A DNA stretch of 64,000 nucleotides, taken from Apostichopus japonicus (lineage: Eukaryota; Echinodermata; Holothuroidea; Aspidochirotida; Stichopodidae). Shown piece by piece: positions 11,493 through 22,407 of this stretch. The stretch spans positions 31,838,501 through 31,902,500 of the forward strand of contig NC_092568.1 in assembly GCF_037975245.1 (NCBI RefSeq), read 5' to 3'. Position 1 is the stretch's first letter. Each line of letters begins with the position of its first letter. Under the pieces are notes generated by a model. It was not told the DNA's origin. It saw nothing but the letters and a program-made list of their open reading frames with translations, and searched no databases. The position numbers and the translations under genes were made by a program.

Positions 11493-12304
11493 CATTAATG
11501 TGATACTACGTGATATTGGAATTGGTTTACGTGTTTATGTTACACCTGTAATAATAATTACACTGAATAACGCTGGTTCCAGTTCTCTTTTATTCAAAAT
11601 ACTTCACTATATGTATAATAGACTCATTTTTCTTTGTTAAGCGCATTTGAATGTTTTGTACAAAATTAGTGCTATATAAATGCTCTTTTTTATTACTATT
11701 ATTATTACTGCTACAGGATTAACACTCTTGCTCCATTTGCATATGGGATAACATGTCAGGTAACTTGCATACAAATGATGTTTGTCGACTTGATGCTGTC
11801 ATGCAAGAAGATCAAGGTAAGCAATCGATCGATAGGATGTCAGGTTCTTTGGTTATGTAGCACGGTGACAGCCACTGTAGACCATCGGTTATCGCATAAG
11901 TCTCATGGCGGGCTGATCGTAATGTTCACTTTTCAATTACTACAAGTTTGGGCTAACAATGGCGTGCTAAATGATTCTTGGCCTGCATCTGAATAATGAA
12001 GCTCCTTCAACAGAGAAAACAAGTCAATGGCAGGTAGATCTTGTGGTTCGTTTACGTATACAGTGAATTAAAATTATTACAAGTTTTACCATAATCTTTT
12101 CGCAGAAGTTGTGACAAAGGCAAGCACTAACCCCAAGCATACGGTATAGCTAATAACTACAACTGCCATTGTTCCATTATAATTGCTATTTTGATGGCAA
12201 ATAAGACTTTTCTTTAAATTTAGTTTATGGAATGCGTTCCATGCATACCACGTTTAGTCACAATTATCATAAATATTACGTTCACGCTTATTCGACTACA
12301 ATTC
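11493..12304. other. 3' flank of the SLC5-type gene, with SINE-type tail
   Basis: No canonical AATAAA was found close after the stop codon. At about 11637-11712 the sequence GCGCATTTGAATG...GCTATATAAATG followed by ATT repeats resembles the 3' tail of tRNA-derived SINEs of marine animals. The rest (11713-12304) shows nothing recognisable. Confidence 0.45.
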
Positions 12305-12723
12305 GGGGCGTTGTGGTCAAGTGGACTTGTGATCTAAGAATTACAGGTTCGAGTCCTGGCCAGATCATTGCGTTGTGTCCTTGCGAAAGGCACTTTATCT
12401 CCATTGCCTCTCTTCACCCAGGTGTATAAATAGGGACTTGCGAGGTAACTTGTAAATATAGTTGTGTGCGTCGGTTTGTGGCTGCACCGTATGGGAAGTC
12501 CCGCGGGGACACGTGGAGATGTGGACTGCGGTGCCACAGAAGAGATTGATTGAATTGTGCACACTTTGGTGTGTAGGTGTGACAAGTTACCAATGACCAG
12601 GGTTAATTACGTTGCAAAGTCGTGAGAGAGGGCCTTGGCCATGAACAAGACTGTAAACCTGCTGTAAAACAGATATGGTGCGTAATAAGTGTTCACTTTA
12701 TTATTATTATTATTATTATTATT
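12305..12723 (+). mobile_element. tRNA-derived SINE
   Basis: The head is tRNA-like and carries a polymerase III A box TGGTCAAGTGG (12314-12324) and a perfect B box GGTTCGAGTCC (12346-12356). The body continues with TTGTGTCCTTGCGAAAGGCA and ATTGCCTCTCTTCACCCAGG, a central stretch that recurs in SINEs of echinoderms and other marine invertebrates. It ends in an ATT/TTA microsatellite tail (about 12697-12723). The tRNA-like head lacks a proper acceptor stem partner downstream, so it is not a functional tRNA gene. Confidence 0.8.
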
Positions 12724-13287
12724 CGACAACATTTGTCCTTATATGTCACCTATCTTAACACTGTGCACACTATTTTGTTAATACCATTGTGTAATCTTGG
12801 TAACGTAAGTTGTCATCATATTCCACTGAATTAAAAAATAATATCATTACTTTACCGTATCGATGTTCTTATGAGAGCAAATATATTATTGGAGAATCCA
12901 ATATTCCGATGTGTCTCTTGTAATTATTCCGTTGGTGTAACATGTAACCTATGGTGTCTTCAATTCATTTACCAGGATGACCAGGTAGGAAAAAAATTGC
13001 TTGGAACAAAATGCCAGAGATAACCAAACGCTCAATATAACTATTTATTGAACAGTGTACAATACAAGCGGGTTAGCAGGTAACTGGGAGCTGGGGCACT
13101 ATCCGACAAGTGCAAAACTGTGGGCGGAATTTTTTTACGAGCTCGATTGAATCTTTCGCGAGCTGAATTTGTGATGTTTATTTTTCTCAATGCTGCAGGC
13201 GCGTAGCTAAATGGATTCCCTAAACATAAAATCACGTGCTTAATGAACGTCATATCCACCAATAACAAGTCTTTGACATGATACTAA
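12724..13287. other. Intergenic, nothing recognised
   Basis: AT-rich sequence between the SINE and the hAT fragment. No supported feature was seen. Confidence 0.45.
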
Positions 13288-13595
13288 CAGTGGCGGAGCG
13301 TCCATACAGTCAGGGGCGGATGCCCCCCCCCCCCACCCCTGACGGTCTCAAATGGACTGCTGGCGCCCTTTTCAGCTTTTACCACTTTTTACTTTGTCAC
13401 ATTTTGTTGGCGATTGCACCTATTTATTCTTCGTTTATCTGCAAATTAGCAAGGCCCGGAAGGGGTCATTTCGGCAATCTAGGGAGCATCTTTACTCAAA
13501 AAAATTATGTACGCTCCGCGCCAACCTGTGGTGGTGCTCCGCTTAGATATTGTCGAAAGCGCCCCTACAGACCATTCTTGCTCACCGTCCACCAT
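13288..13595 (+). mobile_element. hAT-type MITE, 3'-truncated copy
   Basis: This begins CAGTGGCGGAGCGTCC and includes the poly-C box, GACGG...TCAAATGGACTGCTGGCG, the AGGCCCGG...GGTCATTTC box and CGCTCCGCGCCAACC. These match the complete copy at 61564-62063. The 3' inverted end is missing. Confidence 0.72.
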
Positions 13596-14337
13596 CATGG
13601 AACCACTATCTGTCCTTCTTACATTTAGGAAAATCTTTTTGACGATTTTGGCAGGTTTTCAACTGCACATGCACGGTAAATGTCTAATACTGGTATAGGC
13701 CTATTTACTTTCTTGTTATCGACAATCTTGCAGAAGTGCTCGCAACCACTACAGGACTTCTTTGTAATTTGAAGTAAATATCAAAGTTACAGTGCTAAGT
13801 TTAAAGTTCTAGATATACCTTGTTTTTAAAATTCAGCTTGGCAAGTATAATAGCATATAGCATAAGACAGACGTTTGAATAATATTTATAGTCAACTTTT
13901 TATTCCTCCTCATAGAATACTTCAAGTGTTTACGTTACATTAAGGCCTAATAAATGAAAACATCTTAAAAACGTTTCTAAATATGGAATATATTTAAGTC
14001 TTTTTATCACTCTCAAATATGAAGAATTTGTAATTGCTTTTTAGTGACTTATTCATTTAATCCCTCTAAAACATTACATAGTATTTAATTACAGGGGATG
14101 GCACTCGTGTTGGCAGGGCTTGAAAGAAGGAGCAGAAATTATCAGGAATCAACTGGAACTTTTCATCTTTATTGGAGTGGCGAATCTGTAATTTAAAGAC
14201 TTCGTATACAACCACTACGAAACCTCCAGCGCGCATACCCTCCATCCGAAGCTATACCGGGAGTCCAATCGCGTTTCATGACTTTAACATAGTATCCTAT
14301 AAACAATGGGGTCAAAGTTGTGAAAATATACAGACCA
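13596..14337. other. Intergenic, nothing recognised
   Basis: AT-rich sequence without a supported gene or repeat. Confidence 0.45.
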
Positions 14338-14490
14338 GGGCCCTATTTCATAAAAGTTAAGAGCATTCTTATATTGGACTTAAGAAGATTAATCTTTCTT
14401 AAGATACGAACTATTTTTTGTTAAAGTATTTTAAGAGACTTACGAAGAACTTAAGAAGTTACGTTAAGTAATCTTTATGAAATAGGGCCC
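14338..14490. mobile_element. Short MITE with GGGCCCTATTTCATAAA inverted ends
   Basis: A 153 bp element is bounded by a perfect 17 bp terminal inverted repeat, GGGCCCTATTTCATAAA at 14338-14354 and its complement at 14474-14490. The interior is rich in CTTAAGAA/TTCTTAAG boxes that can also pair. No coding capacity. The superfamily is not determinable by eye. Confidence 0.75.
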
Positions 14491-15507
14491 AGGTCTAGAC
14501 TATTAAGTTTTATTTATTTTTTCCTTTTATTACTTATTCACTCGCAATAAACAATATATCATTCGTGTCATAAGTCTGAGCTCTTTCAAATTGTAAAACC
14601 CTTCAATTATTTATTCTGCTTACATCTCGTTTGAGATCATTGCAGGAATTTATTGAGTGTTCTCACGTTTATACTTCACTTCAGTGGCATCCTGTTATAT
14701 AGTCAGAATTTTCCAGCGTTGCCATAATACATCATGCAAAAAAATTATAATTCTACGACGTGATTTTCCAACCTCGTTTTCATTATACAGATCTGTGCGA
14801 CCAGCCCCTTTTCTTGCTGATCCAGGCAACATTATTTAACATGAAAACAGAGGCCAGAGTCATTCAATGTATAGGCCGAAGTAATGATGGAGGGAAGAAT
14901 TCTGCTCTTACCCTGTTTAGGATCCGAGCGCCACCGCATTTCTCTACCGGAGGGGGGGGGCACAGGGGGCACGTGCCCCCCACTTTTCCTCAGGTTAAAA
15001 ATGTGCCCTTTTTCTACATAAAAAATGTACTCTTGATCACCTTATTAGGTCAGCGATATTTCAGTATATCAGTAAGAGATCTAGTCCTAATTTAGGAGTA
15101 TTAATGAATTTCTGTGGGTCAAACTCAAATGTTTACTACCACAAGGCTTCTAACACATGGTCGGTGCCATTATGCATATTCAATTTGTCAAAAAAATTCT
15201 AATACATTTCCAAAAATGCATTGCTATATTACATTGTGACTTTGTAATAAGCAGAAGCCATTTATAGCCTACTATGAAATGAGTATAGTTTTAATATCCC
15301 ATAACCTACCCCATCCTTTCGTATTTTGACATATTTCATTTGCTTTCATGCATGTATCGATCGCGTGTGCAGGGACTTGGACTTTATAATGATTTCACCT
15401 CATTTTGTCTCGAAAAACAAACTTGTTCCTTATTTCCCAATTTGCACATTGGATATTGCAGTGCTAGTATGCCTTTTTCTTTGAGGTGCGGGGGGGGGGG
15501 GAGGGCA
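14491..15507. repeat. Intergenic with poly-G/C transposon-end fragment
   Basis: At about 14930-15030 there is a run of nine G followed by a GGGGGCACGTGCCCCC palindrome and ATGTGCCC boxes that look like a transposon terminus. No partner end could be assigned. The rest (14491-14930 and 15030-15507) shows nothing recognisable. Confidence 0.4.
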
Positions 15508-15790
15508 TTGGCGGAGCGTCCATACAGTCAGAGGGGCGGATGCCCCCCCCCCCCACCCCGACGGACTCAAATTAACTGCTGGCGCCCTTTTCAGCTTTTT
15601 ACCACTGATACTTATTCGCGATTATTGACTTTTTTATTGCGCTCTCAAATACCCATTGACATTTGTCACATTTTGTTGGTGTAATTTTCTGACAAAATGG
15701 CAATGACACCTATTTATTCTTCGTTTATCTGCAAATAAGCAAGGCCCGGAAAGGGTCATTTCCGGCGATCTCCTGTGGGGGGGGGGGGGC
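15508..15790 (+). mobile_element. hAT-type MITE fragment
   Basis: Starts TTGGCGGAGCGTCCATACAG and follows the same order of boxes as the complete copy at 61564-62063, up to GGTCATTTCCGGCGATCT, then breaks into a poly-G run. Both ends are degraded. Confidence 0.65.
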
Positions 15791-16353
15791 GTTGATGGAG
15801 TGATGTGTATACGCAAATAAGATAATACAATAAGAGTTATAAAGGGTACTAAATATCAGGCTGCATCAGTCCAATCGAATTTCTGCAAAGTGCCCTTCGA
15901 CGTCGGTGCCCCCCCCCCCCCCCAGATTAAAAGTGCTTCCGCCGCCCTTGTCTACCGCACAATCATTATGCACTTTCACCGGGATATACAGTTAACGATC
16001 ATGCTCAAAGTGAAATGTAAAAATTTCGGAACGTTATAAACTTTGACAAAGATCCCAACTTTGAAGAGACTAGTCGCCTTTCTATCAGGTCTCCGTGATC
16101 TAGCCAAAACGTTATTTCGGCGACAAACATGATGCAATTATTCGAGATCAATTAATTGACAACAAAAAAAGTAAACAAATTCGGGATTGCTACGGTAGCG
16201 TAGAAGAGACATGTCAGTTGACGTTTTGATGATATGCCGTAGGACAAGAATCGGAAAATTGACAGTTTGTCGACCAAAACTAACGCGTCAAAATTACCAA
16301 AATTCTGATAATTGATATTTTTGTGTGATCCATGTCCTCGTCAATATAGTAAA
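15791..16353. repeat. Poly-C box and start of a TTGACG/CGTCAA-rich repeat
   Basis: A run of about 16 C at about 15909 lies in a transposon-end-like context. From about 16210 to 16353 the sequence carries repeated GTTGACG, ATTGAC, GCGTCAAAATT and CGTCAATAT motifs. This character resumes after the element at 16354-17688 and after the LTR element, which implies one older repeat later split by two insertions. Confidence 0.5.
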
Positions 16354-17688
16354 CAGGGGCGGATCCAGGATTTTGCCAAGGGAGGGGTTTGATCAGGTGT
16401 GTATCCAGGATTTTCTTAACTTGGTGGCGCGAATTACTATCTAAGCGGAGCGCCACCATTAGTTGGCGCGGAGCGTACACGAAATTTTTGGTTTTGATAC
16501 CCCCCCCCCCAGAACACCGGAAATGGCACATCCAGAGCATGTGAATGACCAACCGATGTACACTTTGGCATGAGAACCAAGTATTTCCCAATACTTTTTA
16601 TCATCCATAACCTTTTTGAAGATTGTCACCCATCCCACATCATGTTCGACCTCATCGCATTTCCCGTGGATCATTGCTTTTGTAGGTAATTCTACGTCGC
16701 GGCCTACATTACCCGTCAGTTCCACTTTTCAAGGTTTTAAGCCCATTAATTGTTAACAATATTAAACTTCACATTTCTCGTTAAATTTACTTCAAAACCT
16801 ACCCATAATGTTGCACAATCATATGTGGACAACCAATCAGGGACGTAGCAAGGATCAGATGATTAGGGGTGAAGAAACTCCAAAATTCCAACTGAATAGA
16901 TTTTTTTCCAACTGAGTGTAGGTGTGTTTGGAGGGGACCTAGAGGGGTTCACGACTTTGTGGGGGGGGGGGTTATAAATCAGTGGTGTTCACTTGCTAAA
17001 CGTTGTCTAGCATCTGTGCAGGAGTGGGCAGTAGAAAACATAATAAATTATAACGTTGCAGACAGTTTGACATCAAAGCAGGACCCCACCATTTGTTGGC
17101 CGGAAACTATTTTGCAAAAAGGCAGGCCAGCTTATAACACTTACCAGAAGAAATGACACCTCCTAACCGTGTAGATAAGTCGGGTTTACACTCTCAGCAA
17201 AATTAAAATGACGGTAGTAACTATAAAGCGAAGCGCCATCATCGGTTGGCGCGGAGCGCAGGAAATTTTACAAAATGGCAACCGAATAGCAGCCAAAATG
17301 GCAGCATCAGTGCCTCTGCAGAGACCCCCAACAGTCATAATTGCAAGGACACTGGGCAACAGAACCCCTAATGATATTTAAGTGGAGTTTTCGTGTTCAC
17401 TCTCAGCAAAATTGAAATGACTGGAATGGTAAAATTTGCAAGTTTGTTGATGCTTGGGCGATTAGTGATGGCCGTCCTATGGGAAAGGTCTAAGGGGAGG
17501 GTGAGTCCCTGGGTCAAATCACTCAAATTACAATCTTCTACTCGATCCAGAGTAGATCTATACGGGCTCTGTGTGGATCCTGCGAAATAGGAGGGCACTG
17601 CGTACAAAAGAAGGTGTTATTTTTTTTTAATTCAGAAGACTCAAGGGGGGTTTAAACCCCCAACCCCCCCCCCCCGCATCCACCCCTG
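16354..17688. mobile_element. Nonautonomous CAGGGGCGG-ended DNA transposon
   Basis: The element starts CAGGGGCGGATCCAGGATTT and ends GCATCCACCCCTG, an imperfect inverted repeat of the start. It is flanked by a 5 bp direct repeat GTAAA (16349-16353 and 17689-17693). Poly-C and poly-G boxes lie close to both ends, and GCGGAGCGCCACC / GTTGGCGCGGAGCG boxes occur near 16443 and 17228, shared with the hAT-type MITEs of this window. No transposase frame. hAT affinity is likely from the ends, though 8 bp duplications are the hAT norm. Confidence 0.65.
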
Positions 17689-17914
17689 GTAAATATCTGA
17701 AAAATGACGATTTGTCGAGATGCATTCACTCGTCAAAATTCTTCGATTTTGTACCATTTGACGATTTGGTACATTAAGTCATCAAAAAACGTCAATTTCT
17801 ATATTTATATAGTGCTGACGGGTTGATGCATCACGACAAAACTTAATTTGTCAAATTTTCGACATTTTGAGAATTTAGATGATGTCTTAACGTCAATTTT
17901 CAACTTCTTGTCAT
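17689..17914. repeat. TTGACG/CGTCAA-rich host repeat, left part
   Basis: This continues the sequence type of 16210-16353, with motifs ACGATTTGTCGA, CTCGTCAAAATT, AACGTCAATTTC and AACGTCAATTTTC. It is cut at 17914 by the LTR retrotransposon; the right part resumes at 29861. Confidence 0.5.
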
Positions 17915-20725
17915 TGTAGCACCCCTAATATTTCCCAATAGTAGTGTCTATAGTTTTGTCCCCCTGTATAATATACCCTTCCCCTTCACTTTTATTTTTC
18001 CAATTTCCTTTTATCTATTTGTGGTATTTTCTGGTAACACTCATTCCTGCAAGAAGGACCATTAAGTCTCTGTGTGGTCTGGTTCCACATTAAGGTTACT
18101 CCGAGGTTACGCTAAGGCTAGTGACCACTTATCTGTCATTCCCTACATTAAAGACTAGGCCGTGCCTTATTTCTCCCTTAAGTGTAGTAAGTATGTTCAC
18201 ACTCTCTGGAATCTCTGGTGGAGTAAGTTAAAGATGTGGGAAGACAGTTTGTCTACTTCCTGGAGTATTGGTAGCCAGTCTAAGTAAAATCTTGTCTGGT
18301 AGGGTGGGATAACAACCTTCCCTTTGTTCAAAAAATGGCTTAAAACAGCTAAGTTTGCAAGCAACTCTACCATTCACCAAGACACTCCAAGCTGCCATGC
18401 ACCTGGCTGTGCCAAACTGTTCCAGTTTCATTAGAAATTAATTTCATTAATTTCTACACAGGTAAGAGTTCATCTTTTGACTTTGCCCCAGACCCCTCAG
18501 TAGCTTGTTCATTTTCATTGTGCATACATAGTGTATTTTACTTGCAAATGTATTCATGTTAGTTCTGTGCTGGCAATGTGCACACAGAATATTTAGCAGC
18601 CCTCATTAAGTGTAATTGTGTTGCATTTACCATTTACTACATTTATCCTGTGATGGCTACATGCACACAGACTGTAATTATTATGTTGCTCCTGTGATGG
18701 CCACTTGCACACAGACTTAAGTTATTAATTAAACGTTTTGTACCTGTAATGGCTATAGAGAGTCTACAGGTGAGATCATTATTATTGCTATCCGTTGCTT
18801 TATAGTATGTTTATAAGGTTGATTATGGCACTTATAATGCCCTCAACCTTTGCCATCTTGTGTATTGTTATGATCTAACCTACATTTAGTTAATGTAAGA
18901 GTATTGAAAGTACTTAGGTTATTTGGTCTAGCGAGAACCCACATTTGGATATTTATTTAGTTATTATGTACTCTTGCGATACGTCTAGCATTACCCGTTA
19001 CTGTAATGTACTCATATTCGTATCTAGTTGTACTTAGTTTCCGCTATTCGAGCTATGTTTGGATCCCATGATGCAATGTTACACTTTTACTAGTTGCCAT
19101 GGTGAGAGGAATAGTTGAACTTCTGTTAACCATTATATTGAATCAATCGTTGTATCAATATGTTAGTAGGCATATTGACTATTTTGTGAACCGAGACACT
19201 ATTGTAGTTTTGTTGTTGTTTATCAGAGATTAGAGTATTAGCATGTATTTAGCCCTGTGAGTCACCCTTCACTGGTACAGACTCCATCTGACCAGATATT
19301 TACAGCAGATAAGCTAGGTGACATAGTCTCCATTTTATAGCCTGCTCTTAGTCCCAGGGGACGCTTAGGTACCTGCAGCCTAACAAAAGGTGTCAGTTGC
19401 CATGGCAACTTGTGGTCTAAGTTAGTAGAGGTGCATGGGTTGAAGTACATAGTTAGTATACTACTGTTGTTGCTATTATTACTAGCTGAGGGATTTCCCC
19501 AGTAGTACATTTTTATACTTGTAGACTTCACGTAAGTCATAGAGGTTGTATTGATTTTAGAGTTAGTCACTCGCCTCTATTTGGATATGTTCGTAGTGGA
19601 ATTAGAGCAACCAGCTTCTAGTTATATATATTGTTAACCTACGACATTCCTAGATTATACTGCTATGCCAGATAGGGATAGGCAGTTTCACTTATTTATG
19701 GAGCACTGTGTTATTGCTGTATGAGTAACATAGGCAAGTTGTTGTATGTTTAGCATCCAGTTGCGTATTAGTGTCTACGTCTCGGAAGGTTCACTTTATT
19801 TTTATACTTTATAGTTTACTTGTTGTCATGCCGACCAGGCATGATGAGTGCATCATATATTTCACTCTTTATTAGGTAATCAGGTTGACATTGCTTACAC
19901 TATTTCATTATTGTTGTGTCACCCTTATTGATTATCTTTGTTGTATATTATCGCATATTCTCATACTTATTTTAATTGCTCAGTAATTGTTCGTTTACTG
20001 TGGGAGATTGTTAATCCCCTTGCCCCTTGTTTGTTTATTTCTATTGTGTTGGCAATGCATGGTGACCATTCACCAAGACACTCCAAGCTGCCATGCACCT
20101 GGCTGTGCCAAACTGTTCCAGTTTCATTAGAAATTAATTTCATTAATTTCTACACAGCTTTTATACATGTAGAACTTTGATGTAGTTTCACCTATTCGAG
20201 AGACCGTAATTATAGATGTCCTTGTAGACGACTATTTTAGACGCCGGAACCCCACTCCTGGTCCGGGTAACCAAGGACGCATGATGCACCCCCACTAATA
20301 GACGTTATTCGTGGACTGAGGGACCAACCATTGCACTATATTATACTAGACGAGATTGAGGGGCCAACCATTATGCAGTAATACATATTAGACGAGATGA
20401 GCGACTCCCGAGTTATTAGTTTAGTAGGCCATTAGAGTGTTAGGCCATGATGAATATCATGTTTTAATTGTGTTTTAACTTACTTGTATTTTATATATTT
20501 TCATTTTGCATATCGTAATTTCTCTTTTATCGTACGGTGAATAGATCATATTTACCTTGCGGATTACGATAGAATATTGTGTTTGTCCTCATTTTAATAT
20601 ACCGTGTCATAATATCTTCTCAAAGGCAGGCGACTCATCACAGATTTGAATCCCGCTTCCCTTGATCTAATGTATCTCGTGGTTGCGTAACCAGCACATA
20701 TTTAGTCTAAAAGCTAAGTGCTACA
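17915..20725 (+). repeat. 5' LTR (2,811 bp)
   Basis: Begins TGTAGCACCCC and ends AAGTGCTACA, with the usual TG...CA borders. It is far longer than the few hundred bases typical of Gypsy LTRs. It contains an exact 93 bp internal direct repeat (18369-18461 and 20065-20157) and a perfect RFX X-box (19396-19409). Short reading frames inside it are incidental. The transcription start cannot be placed by eye. Confidence 0.95.
19396..19409. promoter_or_regulatory. RFX-type X-box in the 5' LTR
   Basis: The palindrome GTTGCCATGGCAAC equals the high-affinity binding consensus of RFX transcription factors. A related half-site GTTGCCATGG lies at 19095-19104. The same site is at 28531-28544 in the 3' LTR. 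Function is inferred from the motif alone. Confidence 0.55.
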
Positions 20726-20729
20726 AAAA

Positions 20730-20747
20730 TGGCGCCCGAATATGGAG
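20730..20747 (+). promoter_or_regulatory. Primer-binding site (Lys-tRNA type)
   Basis: Four bases after the 5' LTR lies TGGCGCCCGAATATGGAG. Its first 11 bases match the complement of the 3' end of tRNA-Lys as used by several retroelements (TGGCGCCCGAA...). Minus-strand DNA synthesis would be primed here. Confidence 0.85.
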
Positions 20748-21216
20748 ACTTGTGATTAGTTAATTTTTGAAATTAACGACTTAATGAGTCCTACCGATTT
20801 TGAAGATATGACATGTATATTGATTTGAAAAGTTGTTGTTTGACATTATATTTTGTATAGTATTATGCCATGTGTATGTATGATGTCATTGATTGAGTTG
20901 TTGTTTGGTCGGGTAGACTTGACTGATGAACTCATGCTATTGTGATTTTACTTAATGATCTCTGGTATTTTTTGTTCTGCACAGGTGTGTGACGCTGGGG
21001 TTCTGGTGATTAGTAGTAGCTGCAAACCGCCAAGAGTAAGGCAGGGGAAAGCAAGGTTGCTAAAATTCGTACCAGGTACCAGGTCAAAAGCAGGTATTCC
21101 ACCAGAGATTGGACAGGAAGTTGTGACCCTGCCCGTATTAAGTAGGAATAGTATTAGTTTTCAGTTAGGCCTATCAGCCCCGATTTTTCTCATTTCTTTT
21201 ACCATTAAGTTTAGAT
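20748..21216 (+). other. Retrotransposon leader
   Basis: Untranslated stretch of about 470 bases between the primer site and the gag ATG. It presumably holds packaging signals, but no motif could be assigned. Confidence 0.6.
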
Positions 21217-22407
21217 ATGTCTGTTCCAGGTGGCGCAACTGCTGAAGGTGGTGACTTCGATGCGGAACTCCAGGACCTGCTGTCAAGGTACAACAAATCC
21301 CTGGGGGATCTGAAGGAGGAGTCACCTCAAGCAGGTGCGATGGGCCCCGCTGGTGTGCCAGACAAGGTAAGGCGTCAGGTAGTGGAGCACATCCACACTG
21401 TTAAAGGTGCGGGTGAAGGTCACCACTACCGACGGTTGAGGACTTTTTCGGGGAGGGTCCCTGTACCCCCAGGTGAGCTGCCCTTCGATGTTTGGCACCA
21501 ACATGCTGACCAGATGGTGGAGGAAGCCCCCCTTACAGAGGAGGATAAACGGTCCCGTCTGGCGGAATGTCTCATGCCCCCAGCTCTCACATTTTACCGG
21601 AAGGCAGTCAAGGAGTTGGGACCTGGGACGACAGCAAGCGAGCTGCTGGACCAACTAACCCAGGCCTTTGGCGTTGCCTGTGACGGAGATGACCTTTTCA
21701 CCCTCTTCCGGGAAACATACCAGGAGAATGGGGAGAAGCCGTCGGCCTATCTGACTAGGCTGGAGGGGCGCTTAGACCAGGCCCTCCAGTTCGGGGACAT
21801 AGACCCGGCGGATGCAGATAGACACCGCCTCAACCAGTTCATTCGTGGATGTATATTTGACAATGGGCTGGTGGGGGCCCTGCAGCTCCGACAGCGTAAA
21901 CTGAAGCCTCCTGGTCTGTTAGAGTTGCTTCAGGAAGTTCGGGTGGAGGAGGGGGCAGAGGCCGCAAGGTCCGTGAGGCGCCAGCAGAGCAAGCCTACGA
22001 AGAGGGTCCAGGCCTGCAGAGTGACGGCCCCAGACGAGTCAAATCGGAAGATAGAAGAGGAGCTCACCAACTTGAAGGCCCAGCTGGCTGCCATACAAGC
22101 CCCTCCCCCACCGATGGACACCCCTGTTGTGACAACCCCCGAGACTGCCCACTTAGTCGCTGAGCTGGAGAGACTTAGGAAGGAACTCTCCCAGTTAAAG
22201 AACAACTCACTAGGTAGGTCACCTAAACCCCCCTTTAAGGGCAAAATAATTTGTTACAGGTGTGGAGAGCCGGGACACATGGTGAGAGAATGCCAGAGAC
22301 CCCCCAATGCAGAACTGGTGCAGCGAAGGCTTCTCGAGAGATCGCAACGACCCTCGGGAAACGAGGTAGGGCGTCACCACAGGGACAACGAGGCGCCCCG
22401 TCGGTAA
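21217..22407 (+). CDS. gag: Gag polyprotein (PNMA-like core plus CCHC knuckle)
   Basis: This 396-residue protein forms the retrotransposon particle. A central stretch (about residues 60-240) begins RRLRTFSGRVPVPPGE and continues with PFDVWHQHADQMV and GEKPSAYLTRLEGRL. This pattern matches the capsid region of the PNMA/ZCCHC12 family of vertebrate proteins, which were domesticated from Gypsy Gags. A proline-rich linker and leucine-rich coiled stretch (VAELERLRKELSQL) follow. A single zinc knuckle has Cys346, Cys349, His354 and Cys359. Near its end the GGGAAAC slippery site (22356-22362) lets a fraction of ribosomes shift into pol. The ATG at 21217 is the first that gives the full Gag; no lesions were seen. 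Confidence 0.93.
   Translation: MSVPGGATAEGGDFDAELQDLLSRYNKSLGDLKEESPQAGAMGPAGVPDKVRRQVVEHIHTVKGAGEGHHYRRLRTFSGRVPVPPGELPFDVWHQHADQMVEEAPLTEEDKRSRLAECLMPPALTFYRKAVKELGPGTTASELLDQLTQAFGVACDGDDLFTLFRETYQENGEKPSAYLTRLEGRLDQALQFGDIDPADADRHRLNQFIRGCIFDNGLVGALQLRQRKLKPPGLLELLQEVRVEEGAEAARSVRRQQSKPTKRVQACRVTAPDESNRKIEEELTNLKAQLAAIQAPPPPMDTPVVTTPETAHLVAELERLRKELSQLKNNSLGRSPKPPFKGKIICYRCGEPGHMVRECQRPPNAELVQRRLLERSQRPSGNEVGRHHRDNEAPRR

Noticed and set aside
12305-12376. Functional tRNA gene
   Set aside because: A and B boxes are good but no complete cloverleaf with acceptor stem is present, and the SINE body and tail follow directly.
18228-20180. Short frames inside the LTR
   Set aside because: They recur identically in the other LTR and show no protein family pattern.
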